A stretch of 23,703 bases of DNA from JAVVEH01 sp032251435 (lineage in GTDB: Bacteria > Verrucomicrobiota > Lentisphaeria > Oligosphaerales > MVZH01). Below, piece after piece: positions 7,531 to 14,657 of the stretch. The number at the start of each line of letters is the position of its first letter. The first letter of the stretch is position 1. The position numbers and the translations under genes were made by a program. The notes under the pieces are model-generated. The model was not told where the DNA came from and searched no databases. It saw nothing but the letters and a program-made list of their open reading frames with translations. Location: assembly GCA_032251435.1 (NCBI GenBank), contig JAVVEH010000058.1:1-23703 (forward strand). The letters run 5' to 3'.

Positions 7531-7548
7531 GGCGAAAACGTTATCGCC
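7531..7548. promoter_or_regulatory. LacI/PurR-type operator before the uronate operon
   Basis: GGCGAAAACGTTATCGCC is an 18-bp near-perfect palindrome (one mismatched pair) with a central AACGTT. That is the hallmark of LacI-family operators. It lies 37 bp upstream of the first gene of the uronate operon, where a repressor would block initiation. No LacI-family gene is in the window. The divergent thi operon starts about 200 bp away and has its own promoter, so the uronate operon is the likelier target. Confidence 0.6.
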
Positions 7549-7581
7549 GCGCCGCGGCCCGGATTACTTTAGTCTGGCGGG

Positions 7582-7614
7582 GCGTGTCCGGCAACACGCG
7601 CCGGTGTTTTTTTT
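7582..7614 (+). terminator. Terminator-like hairpin with alternative fold
   Basis: CCGGC (7588-7592) pairs with GCCGG (7600-7604) and is followed by TG and eight T (7607-7614), a good plus-strand terminator. An alternative helix GCGTGT (7582-7587) / ACACGC (7594-7599) overlaps it and would exclude it. No plus-strand gene lies upstream to terminate. It may stop antisense transcripts from the divergent region, or be part of an attenuator in a longer thi leader. Confidence 0.55.
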
Positions 7615-7683
7615 GACCTTCGCGGAAGCCGGCGACCGTGGTGGTGTTTCATGCCGCGGCGCTGGTAATCATCCTCCCGCGGA

Positions 7684-7711
7684 TTGAAAAGAGGCGGGAT
7701 CTCTCTATAGT
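7684..7711 (+). promoter_or_regulatory. Sigma70-type promoter of the thi operon
   Basis: TTGAAA (7684-7689), a 16-nt spacer and TATAGT (7706-7711) match the sigma70 consensus at 5 of 6 and 5 of 6 positions. Predicted start near 7718 leaves a short leader of about 32 nt with GGAG (7740-7743) 6 nt before the thiS ATG. A leader this short has no room for a TPP riboswitch. Confidence 0.65.
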
Positions 7712-7749
7712 AAGCCGCGCGCTTTGGACCCGATTTCACGGAGTGGATT

Positions 7750-7956
7750 ATGGCTGTTCACATTTCTTTAAATGACAAGAACCATGACCTTCCTGATGGG
7801 GCGACGGTCGCCCGCCTGCTGGCCGGGTTCTCACCCCAGCCGAAAGGGATCGCGGTGGTGGTGAACGGCGGCATTGTCCCCAAAGCGGCCTATGAGACGA
7901 CGAAACTCACCGACGGCGATCAGGTTGAGGTGTTGACCTTCGCCGGTGGTGGTTGA
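7750..7956 (+). CDS. thiS: Sulfur carrier protein ThiS, 68 aa
   Basis: Ubiquitin-like sulfur carrier of thiazole synthesis. Its C-terminal Gly is adenylated by ThiF, turned into a thiocarboxylate and donates sulfur to ThiG. The sequence shows the beta-grasp pattern (DLPDGATVARLL, then GIAVVVNGGIVPKAAYE, then LTDGDQVEVLTFAGGG) and ends in the required Gly-Gly. Typical ThiS length is 65-70. It is the first gene of the operon, 17 nt before thiG, with GGAG at the proper distance. Confidence 0.93.
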   Translation: MAVHISLNDKNHDLPDGATVARLLAGFSPQPKGIAVVVNGGIVPKAAYETTKLTDGDQVEVLTFAGGG

Positions 7957-7973
7957 TCATAAAGTGACAAACG

Positions 7974-8756
7974 ATGGCTATGGATGACACATTGATTCTG
8001 GGAGGCGAAACGCTGTCCTCCCGATTGATCCTCGGATCGGGGAAATTCGCGGACACCGCGACGATGATCGCCGCGGTGAAAGCGTCCGGAACCGGCTTGG
8101 TGACGGTGGCGTTGCGGCGTTTCAATCCGGACCAGCCGACGGATGACCTGATGGGCCCGTTGATGGCCATTCCCGGCTTGAAGCTGATGCCCAACACTAG
8201 TGGCGCCCGCGATGCCAAAGAAGCGGTGAAGGCCGCCTATATCGCTCGTGAGTTATGCGGCAGCCGGTTCATTAAAGTGGAAATTCACCCCAACCCGCAT
8301 CATCTTCTTCCCGATCCGATTGAGACGTATGAAGCCTGCCGGATTCTGGCGGCGGATGATTTCATCGTCATGCCCTATATGCCCGCGGATCCGGTGTTGG
8401 CGAAACGCTTGGAAGAGGTCGGCGTGGCGTCGGTCATGCCGCTGGGCGCGGCGATTGGCACGGGGCACGGCATGGCGACCCGGGAAATGATCGAGATTAT
8501 CATCCGTGACAGCCATGTGCCAGTCATTGTCGACGCCGGTCTCCGGGCACCGTCCGAGGCCGCGGCGGCGATTGAGATGGGCTGCGCGGCGGTGCTGGTC
8601 AACAGCGCGGTGGCCGCGTCCGACCATCCGGTGGGCATGGCGGAAGCCTTCAAGGAAGCGGTCGCCGCCGGTTGGAAAGCCTGGTGTTCGGGGCTGATGC
8701 CGACCAGTGAGACCGCGGTGGCGACCAGCCCCTTGACATCGTTTCTGGGGAGTTGA
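7974..8756 (+). CDS. thiG: Thiazole synthase ThiG, 260 aa
   Basis: Condenses 1-deoxy-D-xylulose 5-phosphate, dehydroglycine and ThiS-thiocarboxylate into the thiazole of thiamin. Family signatures are LILGSGKF near the N terminus, LMPNTSGARDAKEAV (~76-90), the Schiff-base Lys in RFIKVE (~101), VMPLGAAIGTGHGM (~153-166), PVIVDAGLRAPSEAA and a final LVNSAVAASDHP. Length is typical. ATG at 7974 or the in-frame ATG at 7980 could be used; neither has a strong ribosome binding site. It sits between thiS and thiH. Confidence 0.95.
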   Translation: MAMDDTLILGGETLSSRLILGSGKFADTATMIAAVKASGTGLVTVALRRFNPDQPTDDLMGPLMAIPGLKLMPNTSGARDAKEAVKAAYIARELCGSRFIKVEIHPNPHHLLPDPIETYEACRILAADDFIVMPYMPADPVLAKRLEEVGVASVMPLGAAIGTGHGMATREMIEIIIRDSHVPVIVDAGLRAPSEAAAAIEMGCAAVLVNSAVAASDHPVGMAEAFKEAVAAGWKAWCSGLMPTSETAVATSPLTSFLGS

Positions 8757-8758
8757 CC

Positions 8759-9814
8759 ATGCCGGCATCCATGCCATCATGGCTCAACGACACCGCCGCC
8801 CCGGCTGTCCAACGACTGAAAAAAACCCTGGAAAACCCGTGCTCCGACGCGGCGTTGGAGGCGCTGGCGGCGACGGCTCAGGCGTTGACCCGGCGGCATT
8901 TCGGCCGGACGATATCGCTTTACGCCCCCCTGTATCTGTCGAATTACTGTTCCGGCGGCTGCGTCTATTGCGGGTACGCCGCCGATCGTGAGATTCCGCG
9001 TCATAAACTGACTCTGGATCAGGCCCGCGTGGAAATGCTGGCGCTGCGCACCATGGGGATTGAGGAGATTCTGCTGTTGACCGGTGAGCGGACACCGCGG
9101 GCTGATTACGCGTATTTGCGGCGGCATGTTGACTTGGCGGCTGGCATTTTCCCGTCGGTGGCGATTGAGACATTTCCCATGAGTGAAGAGGAATACCGGG
9201 GGCTGGTGGAGGCCGGTTGCACAAGTGTGACATTGTATCAGGAAACCTATGATCCGGCCCGCTATGAGGCGTTACACCGCTGGGGGGACAAGGCGGACTA
9301 CCTGTCCCGGCTGGAAGCTCCGGAGCGGGCCCTGGCGGCGGGCATCCGGCATGTGGGGGTCGGGGCGTTGCTGGGACTTTCTGAACCGGTGATGGAAATG
9401 ATCCGTTTATTCAACCATGTTCACCGTCTGCGCAAAAAATTCTGGCGGGCGGGGGTGTCGGTGTCCTTTCCCCGCCTCCGGCCGCAGGCGGGCGGCTATC
9501 AGGCGGCGTATCCCGTGGATGAGCGTTGGCTGGCGCGGTTGATTTTCATCTTGCGGACGTTGTTGCCGGACACGCCGCTGGTGCTGTCCACCCGTGAGAC
9601 CCCGGCCTTCCGTGACGGCATGGCGGGCGTGGGCATTTCCAAAATGAGTGTGGCCAGTCGGACAACGGTGGGCGGATATTCGGATCATGAAGACAAAGAT
9701 CCCGGGCAATTTGATGTCAGCGATGCCCGCGATGTGCGGGCGTTTTGCGCCATGCTGCGGGAAAAGGGCTTGGAGCCCGTGTTTAAAAATTGGGACATGG
9801 TCTATCGGCATTGA
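8759..9814 (+). CDS. thiH: 2-iminoacetate synthase ThiH (radical SAM), 351 aa
   Basis: Radical SAM lyase that cleaves tyrosine to dehydroglycine (2-iminoacetate) and p-cresol for ThiG. The 4Fe-4S motif C-x3-C-x2-C is C64, C68, C71 (YCSGGCVYCGY). The C-terminal SKMSVASRTTVGGY and GQFDVSD stretches are characteristic of ThiH. Start ATG8759 follows GGGAG by 6 nt; a TTG in the same frame at 8753 overlaps the thiG stop and is less likely. ThiH, unlike glycine oxidase ThiO, suits anaerobic or microaerobic growth. Confidence 0.95.
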   Translation: MPASMPSWLNDTAAPAVQRLKKTLENPCSDAALEALAATAQALTRRHFGRTISLYAPLYLSNYCSGGCVYCGYAADREIPRHKLTLDQARVEMLALRTMGIEEILLLTGERTPRADYAYLRRHVDLAAGIFPSVAIETFPMSEEEYRGLVEAGCTSVTLYQETYDPARYEALHRWGDKADYLSRLEAPERALAAGIRHVGVGALLGLSEPVMEMIRLFNHVHRLRKKFWRAGVSVSFPRLRPQAGGYQAAYPVDERWLARLIFILRTLLPDTPLVLSTRETPAFRDGMAGVGISKMSVASRTTVGGYSDHEDKDPGQFDVSDARDVRAFCAMLREKGLEPVFKNWDMVYRH

Positions 9815-9815
9815 G

Positions 9816-10568
9816 ATGATTTCACTTCCTTTGACACCTGAGCGGGAACAACGCTACGCCCGGCATCTGAGTTTGCCGGAGGTGGGGCGCGCCGGTCAGC
9901 GCCGTCTGCTGGCGGGTTCAGTGGCGGTGGTGGGGGTTGGCGGTCTGGGCTCGCCGGCGGCGTTTTACCTGGCGGCGGCCGGTGTCGGCCGGATTGGTCT
10001 GTTTGACGGCGACACCGTGGAGGTGTCCAATTTGCAACGGCAGATCATTCACGCCACGGCTGATGTGGGCACGCCCAAGGTTTTGTCCGCCGCGGCGAAG
10101 CTGCGGGCGCTGAATCCGGATGTCGTCGTTGACACCGCGCATGGGTTTTTAACCGCGGCGACCATGCCGAAGGCGTTGGCGGGGTACGATTTTGTGATTG
10201 ACGCGGTGGACAATGCGGCGGTGAAAGCGCTTATCGCCCGAACGTGCCAGACGCTGAGGATTCCCTGTTCGTACGGAGGGATTCGGGAATTTTCCGGTAT
10301 GGTCATGACGGTTTTACCCGGTGAAAGCGCCTGTCTGGGGTGTGTTTTTGAAGATTTCGGGGAACCCGAGCCTCCCCGCGGGCCTTTCGGGGTGTTGCCG
10401 GGGGTGATTGGTTCCATTCAGGCCACGGAAGCGGTGAAATTTCTGGCGGGCATCGGGACTTTGCTGATCAACCGGTTGCTGATTTATGACGCGCTGGCGA
10501 TGACGTTTCGGAGCGTTTCCGCGGCGCGCGAACCCGCTTGCCCGTTGTGCGGAGAAACAAGGAGTTGA
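9816..10568 (+). CDS. thiF: ThiS adenylyltransferase ThiF (MoeB/ThiF family), 250 aa
   Basis: Activates the ThiS C terminus by adenylation. The ATP loop GVGGLGS is at 40-46, followed by Asp64 (LFDGD), SNLQRQ (71-76), Lys88 and DAVDN (129-133). Two zinc pairs, CLGC (173-176) and CPLC (242-245), are conserved. ATG9816 starts 1 nt after the thiH stop. Oddity: no cysteine lies between C176 and C242, so the acyl-disulfide Cys known from E. coli ThiF (and its MoeB counterpart, just before the GVLPGVIGS stretch) is missing; Arg188 is near that position. Sulfur transfer may follow a cysteine-free route as in some other E1-like proteins. A MoeB role is possible, but the thi context favours ThiF. Confidence 0.88.
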   Translation: MISLPLTPEREQRYARHLSLPEVGRAGQRRLLAGSVAVVGVGGLGSPAAFYLAAAGVGRIGLFDGDTVEVSNLQRQIIHATADVGTPKVLSAAAKLRALNPDVVVDTAHGFLTAATMPKALAGYDFVIDAVDNAAVKALIARTCQTLRIPCSYGGIREFSGMVMTVLPGESACLGCVFEDFGEPEPPRGPFGVLPGVIGSIQATEAVKFLAGIGTLLINRLLIYDALAMTFRSVSAAREPACPLCGETRS

Positions 10569-10570
10569 CC

Positions 10571-11053
10571 ATGGATCTGCGGCGGACGGATGATGATTAT
10601 ATGGCGGTGGCGTTGCGTCAGGCGTACAAAGCGGCGGATCAGGGAGAAGTGCCGGTGGGGGCGGTGGCGGTGGCCGCCGGCGGGGAAATTGTCGGCCGGG
10701 CTTACAATCAAGTCGAGATGTTGAACGACGGCACGGCGCATGCGGAGATGATCGCGTTGACGCAGGCGGCGGCGGCCATGGGCGATTGGCGGTTGGGCGA
10801 GGTGACCTTGTATGTCACCAAAGAGCCTTGTCCGATGTGCGCGGGCGCCATGGTGAACACCCGCCTGGGCCGACTGGTGTACGGTTGCGCCGATCAGCGG
10901 GGCGGGGCGGCCGGGGGGGCGTTGAACCTCTGTGATTTTCCCGGCTTGCTGCATCGGGTTGAGGTGACGGCCGGTGTCCGGGCGGATGAATGCCTGGACG
11001 TGATTCAGGCGTTTTTTAAACAACGCCGGAAGAAAAACGAGGAGGAATCATAA
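10571..11053 (+). CDS. tadA: tRNA-specific adenosine deaminase TadA, 160 aa
   Basis: Deaminates A34 to inosine in tRNA-Arg(ACG). The zinc deaminase motif is complete: H57-A-E59 (TAHAEM) and PCPMCAGAM with C87 and C90. The VPVGAVAV and LYVTKEPCPMC stretches match TadA rather than guanine or cytosine deaminases. Start ATG10571 follows AAGGAG within the end of thiF. It overlaps the next gene by one base (TAATG). Its presence in a thi operon appears to be co-transcription without an obvious pathway link. Confidence 0.93.
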   Translation: MDLRRTDDDYMAVALRQAYKAADQGEVPVGAVAVAAGGEIVGRAYNQVEMLNDGTAHAEMIALTQAAAAMGDWRLGEVTLYVTKEPCPMCAGAMVNTRLGRLVYGCADQRGGAAGGALNLCDFPGLLHRVEVTAGVRADECLDVIQAFFKQRRKKNEEES

Positions 11054-11982
11054 TGGCGCGGAAATTAATCAATGAGTTGACGTGGTCCGCTTCGCGGGAC
11101 GCTTTGTTTAAAACCTGTAAACGACAGTATTATTACACTTATTACGGCGCCTGGGGTGGCTGGGAACGGGGCGCCGACGCGAAAACCCGGACATTGTATA
11201 TTTTAAAAAACATGACGACCCTGCCGATGTGGGGGGGAAGCATTGTTCACGACGTGATCGCGGAAGCCTTGAACCGTTACGCCCGCAAGCAGGCGCCGAT
11301 CACGGTTGGCGAACTTCAGGCCCGGGCGCGGCAAAAATTGCGGGGCGGCTGGCTGGAAGCGGTGAATAAAGTGTGGCTGGACAGTCCCAAAAAGACGAAT
11401 CTAGCTGAGTTGTATTACGGCGACGGAAAGAGTTTGCCCCCCGAAGAGACAGAAGCCTGCAAGGCCCGGGTGAATGAGTGTCTGGCCGCGTTTGCCGCGT
11501 CCCCGGTGCTGGCGGAAATCCTGGCGGTCTCCTATTTGAATTGGCGGCCGGTGGATCAACTGGATTCATTTATGCTGGACGGTCAGTTAAAAGTCTGGTG
11601 CGCCATTGATTTCGCGTTTACCGATCCGGCCGGGCGGTTACGCATTCTGGACTGGAAAACGGGGGGTGAGAAAAATGACGCGTTGCGTGTTCAGTTATCC
11701 TGTTACGCGCTGTACGCGATGGATAAGTGGCACACGCCCCTGGCGGGCATTCGGGCGGCCGGGGTGTTTCTACGGGAAAACGCCCGGGTGAGTGATTACA
11801 CGATGAGTGAAGACATGCTCATTGAGGCCAAAGAGACCATTCTGAGCAGCGCGGCGGAGATGCGCGCCAGGCTGGTGGATCCGTTGGCGAATGAAGCGGT
11901 GGAAGACGATTTTCCCTGTGTCGAACAGGATTGGCCATGCGCTCACTGTAATTTCCGCGAAGTGTGTCCAAAACAGGCTTGA
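11053..11982 (+). CDS. PD-(D/E)XK nuclease with C-terminal Fe-S cluster motif, 309 aa
   Basis: Cas4/AddB/RecB-like nuclease fold. The N-terminal LTWSASRDALFKTCKRQYYY supplies the first cluster Cys (C22). A His66 (GGSIVHD), Asp186 (CAIDFAF), Asp200-W-Lys202 (LRILDWKTG) and QxxxY (Q214, Y218) form the nuclease core. C-terminal C296, C299 and C305 (WPCAHCNFREVCP) complete a C-x(n)-C-x2-C-x5-C iron-sulfur site. It is last of the thi-tadA operon, with GGAGG 7 nt upstream. No cas genes or CRISPR array are nearby, so a DNA repair or housekeeping role is more likely than Cas4. No helicase domain is present. Confidence 0.82.
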   Translation: MARKLINELTWSASRDALFKTCKRQYYYTYYGAWGGWERGADAKTRTLYILKNMTTLPMWGGSIVHDVIAEALNRYARKQAPITVGELQARARQKLRGGWLEAVNKVWLDSPKKTNLAELYYGDGKSLPPEETEACKARVNECLAAFAASPVLAEILAVSYLNWRPVDQLDSFMLDGQLKVWCAIDFAFTDPAGRLRILDWKTGGEKNDALRVQLSCYALYAMDKWHTPLAGIRAAGVFLRENARVSDYTMSEDMLIEAKETILSSAAEMRARLVDPLANEAVEDDFPCVEQDWPCAHCNFREVCPKQA

Positions 11983-12153
11983 TTTCCGGCGCCGCCGGGA
12001 AACCAAGCGGCCGGGCCGGTGTCTGTGTGAAAAGGGACGGAACGGATGCCCCCTGTCCTGAAAACAAGTCGGCAAAACAATCTTAGGAATGGAGCGCGGC
12101 GCCCCGTCACCCCTGAATCGTCCGGCTGAACGAATAAAAGGTCTATCGCAGGC

Positions 12154-14622
12154 ATGTTTAAAGCGAGACAACTGAGTTTTTTCATGATGGTTTTGGCGGT
12201 TGGCGTGACCTCCGCGGCTATTCGGGTGAGTGTCCAGCCGGAAGAAGTGTTTGTGGGAGAGACGGCGTGGTATTCCCTGGTGAGCGATCTGGAAGTCCCT
12301 AAGCAGGTCACCTTGCCGGATGTGGCGGGATTGACCTGGCTGCCCGGCGGCGGGCGCACCGGTGAGCGGAGTTTTAATGCCAATGGCAAAACCAGCTTTC
12401 AAGGCAGTGTCAGCTACGCCTTCCGCTACGACAAAGAAGGTACCGTGGTGATCCCCGGCGCGGAAGTCACTGAAAACGGCAAGCGGGTCACCGCGCCCGC
12501 GGTTAACGTGGTTGTGAAAAAGCGCCGATTCACCGCTTCAGGAGGGAAAACGCTGACGCTGGATGATTTGATATCTCTGCGGGTCGCGTTTCCTGGATTG
12601 ACGGAGAAAACCGTTTTTTTGGGACAGGAAGTGCCGCTCCAGATCCAATTTTCGGTCGCTGAACAACTGGATCCCAAGTTCAGTTATCCGGTTTTGGACG
12701 CCGACACCGCTGTTATCAAGGATTTTTCCAGAGTGAACGCGGACTCCGCGCAATTCGCGGCGGGCGTGGTGCGTTCCCGCATTAAAGAGGGCATTCGTTT
12801 CCGGGAAGTCACGTTTGACAGCGCGCTGACACCGCTGGCCACAGGCAAATTGGCGGTGAAAGGCGCGATTCCCGTGACGATTTATCCCGATGGCCGTCAA
12901 CGGGGCTTTATGGATGATTTCTTTGGCGCCCGCCGCGGCGGCCAGCAACGGACGGTCACCATTCGTTTTCCGGACATTGAGGTGGCGCCGCCGCCGGCGT
13001 TGCCCGCCGACGCCGGGCAGTATCTCGGGTTGGTCGGCGAGTGGTCTCTTGATTTCGCCCTTTCAGCCGCGGAAACCAAGGTTGGCGAACCGGTCACGGC
13101 CACGTTGACAGCCAGGGGAACAGGAGGTACCAGCGGTTTCACCGCGCCGGCGTTCACATTGCCGAACTACCGGATTTACGAGCCGGAAATAACGAAAGAC
13201 CCGGTGACTGGCGGCATCACGGTGGCCTGGGCGCTGATTCCCCTGTCCAGACAGGCCGGCGACATCGTTTTGTCCGTTTGCACGCTGAACCCGGCGAATG
13301 GCGGACACTATGTCACCCGCTCGTTCGCTGAAAAACTGGCGGTCTCCGCCGGCGACCCAGCCGTGGGAACGGGAAGCGTGTTTATCCCTGACAATGACCC
13401 GGTGAAGAACGGCGCTAACACGCGACGGCCGTCAAGTTTGTTGTATATCAAGAACCAGCCAGGAAAAGCCGTGGCGTTGCCACTGACCCGTAACCATGCC
13501 ATGGGCCGGATTGTCTGGGCGGGCCTGGCGGTCATCTTTTTCGCCGCTTGTGAGGCCTTCCGCCGGGTTCGTCCGGGGATGGCGGACCAGACCCTGGCCC
13601 GCCGCCGGGAGGCGTTGAAGCGGCGGAGCGCTGTTATCCGCCGACTTGAAACCGCCGGGGATGACAGCGCGCGCGCGGCGGCGCGGGAGGACGTTGTCGG
13701 CTGGCTTGTGGACATGTGGGGGTGCCCGCCCGGAACCAGTGTCTCGGAGTTAGCTGATATCGCTGAGCAGCGGGCGCCGGACATCGCGGCTGATTTACGG
13801 GCGTTGGATCATGGAGAGTTCGCTCCGGAAGCCGCCTTGGCGAAAGTGAATGTCAGCCGACTGGCCGCGGGGTTGCGTCTGGTGAAGTCACTGCTGATCA
13901 TATTGGCGTCCGGCGTGGTTTTGGAGACGGCGGCGGGTGCTGAACGCGCGACTTTCGCGGATGGCGTGGCCGCGTACGACGCCGAAAATTACGCCCAAGC
14001 GGAGGCGGTGTTTTCCCGTTTGGGCCGGGTGGACGCTGAAGATCCTGTGCTGATGTATAATCGGGCGAATTGCCTGTTTGAAACCGGCCAACCCGCCTTG
14101 GCTCTGGCGCTTTACAGCCGGGCGCTCAAATTAAGCCCCCGGGATTCAGATATCCGGGAAAATCTGAATTACGTCCGCTCCGAACTGGGCCTGCCTGTCC
14201 GTGGCGCCGCCCGTGACCCGGGTGAGTTATTGCGGAATCTTCGGGACAGCCTGCGCCCGGACGAGTGGTTGCTGGCCGCCAGCGTGGTGATCAGCCTCGG
14301 CGGTGTCGCCGGGGGGGTGATGGTGCTGAAAGGGCGGGGCGGCCGCCGGTTGTTTTTGAGTTGCGCGGTGGTCGCCGCCGCCTTGTACGGCATCGCCCGT
14401 CAGCAGTTGTCGACCAGCTATCGGGAAGACAGCCAGGCGGTGGTTGTCAGCCGCCAGGCGGTGGCCTGGCGGCATCCGTCAACCAGCGCCGAAAAGGCGG
14501 AATTTGTGCCAGCTTATGGCGAAAATGTGCGCGTTATGGCGCGGCGGACGGGATGGGCGTTGGTGAAAACCGACGGGGCGGAGAGCTGGATGCGTGACGA
14601 ACATCTGCACCCGGTCTGGTGA
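12154..14622 (+). CDS. BatD-like protein fused to BatE-like TPR and SH3 domains, 822 aa
   Basis: Membrane protein of the Bat (Bacteroides aerotolerance) type. Residues 1-21 are a signal peptide (SFFMMVLAVGVTSA). Residues ~22-400 are the BatD beta-sandwich region, beginning IRVSVQPEEVFVGETAW. A membrane helix lies at ~450-468. After a cytoplasmic stretch (~470-575) a second hydrophobic segment (LLIILASGVVLETAAG, ~577-592) resembles the leader of a BatE protein. It is followed by TPR repeats (~600-672, TFADGVAAYDAENYAQAE and YNRANCLFETGQPALALALY), two helices (~706-728, ~733-750) and a C-terminal SH3-like domain (~760-822). In most genomes BatD and BatE are separate genes next to batA/batB and moxR; none of these is adjacent. 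The start has only a distant AAAAGG. Confidence 0.8.
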   Translation: MFKARQLSFFMMVLAVGVTSAAIRVSVQPEEVFVGETAWYSLVSDLEVPKQVTLPDVAGLTWLPGGGRTGERSFNANGKTSFQGSVSYAFRYDKEGTVVIPGAEVTENGKRVTAPAVNVVVKKRRFTASGGKTLTLDDLISLRVAFPGLTEKTVFLGQEVPLQIQFSVAEQLDPKFSYPVLDADTAVIKDFSRVNADSAQFAAGVVRSRIKEGIRFREVTFDSALTPLATGKLAVKGAIPVTIYPDGRQRGFMDDFFGARRGGQQRTVTIRFPDIEVAPPPALPADAGQYLGLVGEWSLDFALSAAETKVGEPVTATLTARGTGGTSGFTAPAFTLPNYRIYEPEITKDPVTGGITVAWALIPLSRQAGDIVLSVCTLNPANGGHYVTRSFAEKLAVSAGDPAVGTGSVFIPDNDPVKNGANTRRPSSLLYIKNQPGKAVALPLTRNHAMGRIVWAGLAVIFFAACEAFRRVRPGMADQTLARRREALKRRSAVIRRLETAGDDSARAAAREDVVGWLVDMWGCPPGTSVSELADIAEQRAPDIAADLRALDHGEFAPEAALAKVNVSRLAAGLRLVKSLLIILASGVVLETAAGAERATFADGVAAYDAENYAQAEAVFSRLGRVDAEDPVLMYNRANCLFETGQPALALALYSRALKLSPRDSDIRENLNYVRSELGLPVRGAARDPGELLRNLRDSLRPDEWLLAASVVISLGGVAGGVMVLKGRGGRRLFLSCAVVAAALYGIARQQLSTSYREDSQAVVVSRQAVAWRHPSTSAEKAEFVPAYGENVRVMARRTGWALVKTDGAESWMRDEHLHPVW

Positions 14623-14657
14623 CGATTTCACACCGCCCGGCGGGATGGATCAACACC

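Noticed and set aside
7495..7749. TPP riboswitch expected before a thi operon
   Set aside because: The conserved CTGAGA and ACCCTTTGAACCTGAT-type elements are absent from the whole divergent region, and the best promoter leaves only a ~32-nt leader.
11053..11982. Cas4 and a CRISPR locus
   Set aside because: The nuclease has Cas4-like motifs, but there is no repeat-spacer array and no other cas gene in the window; operon context is housekeeping.
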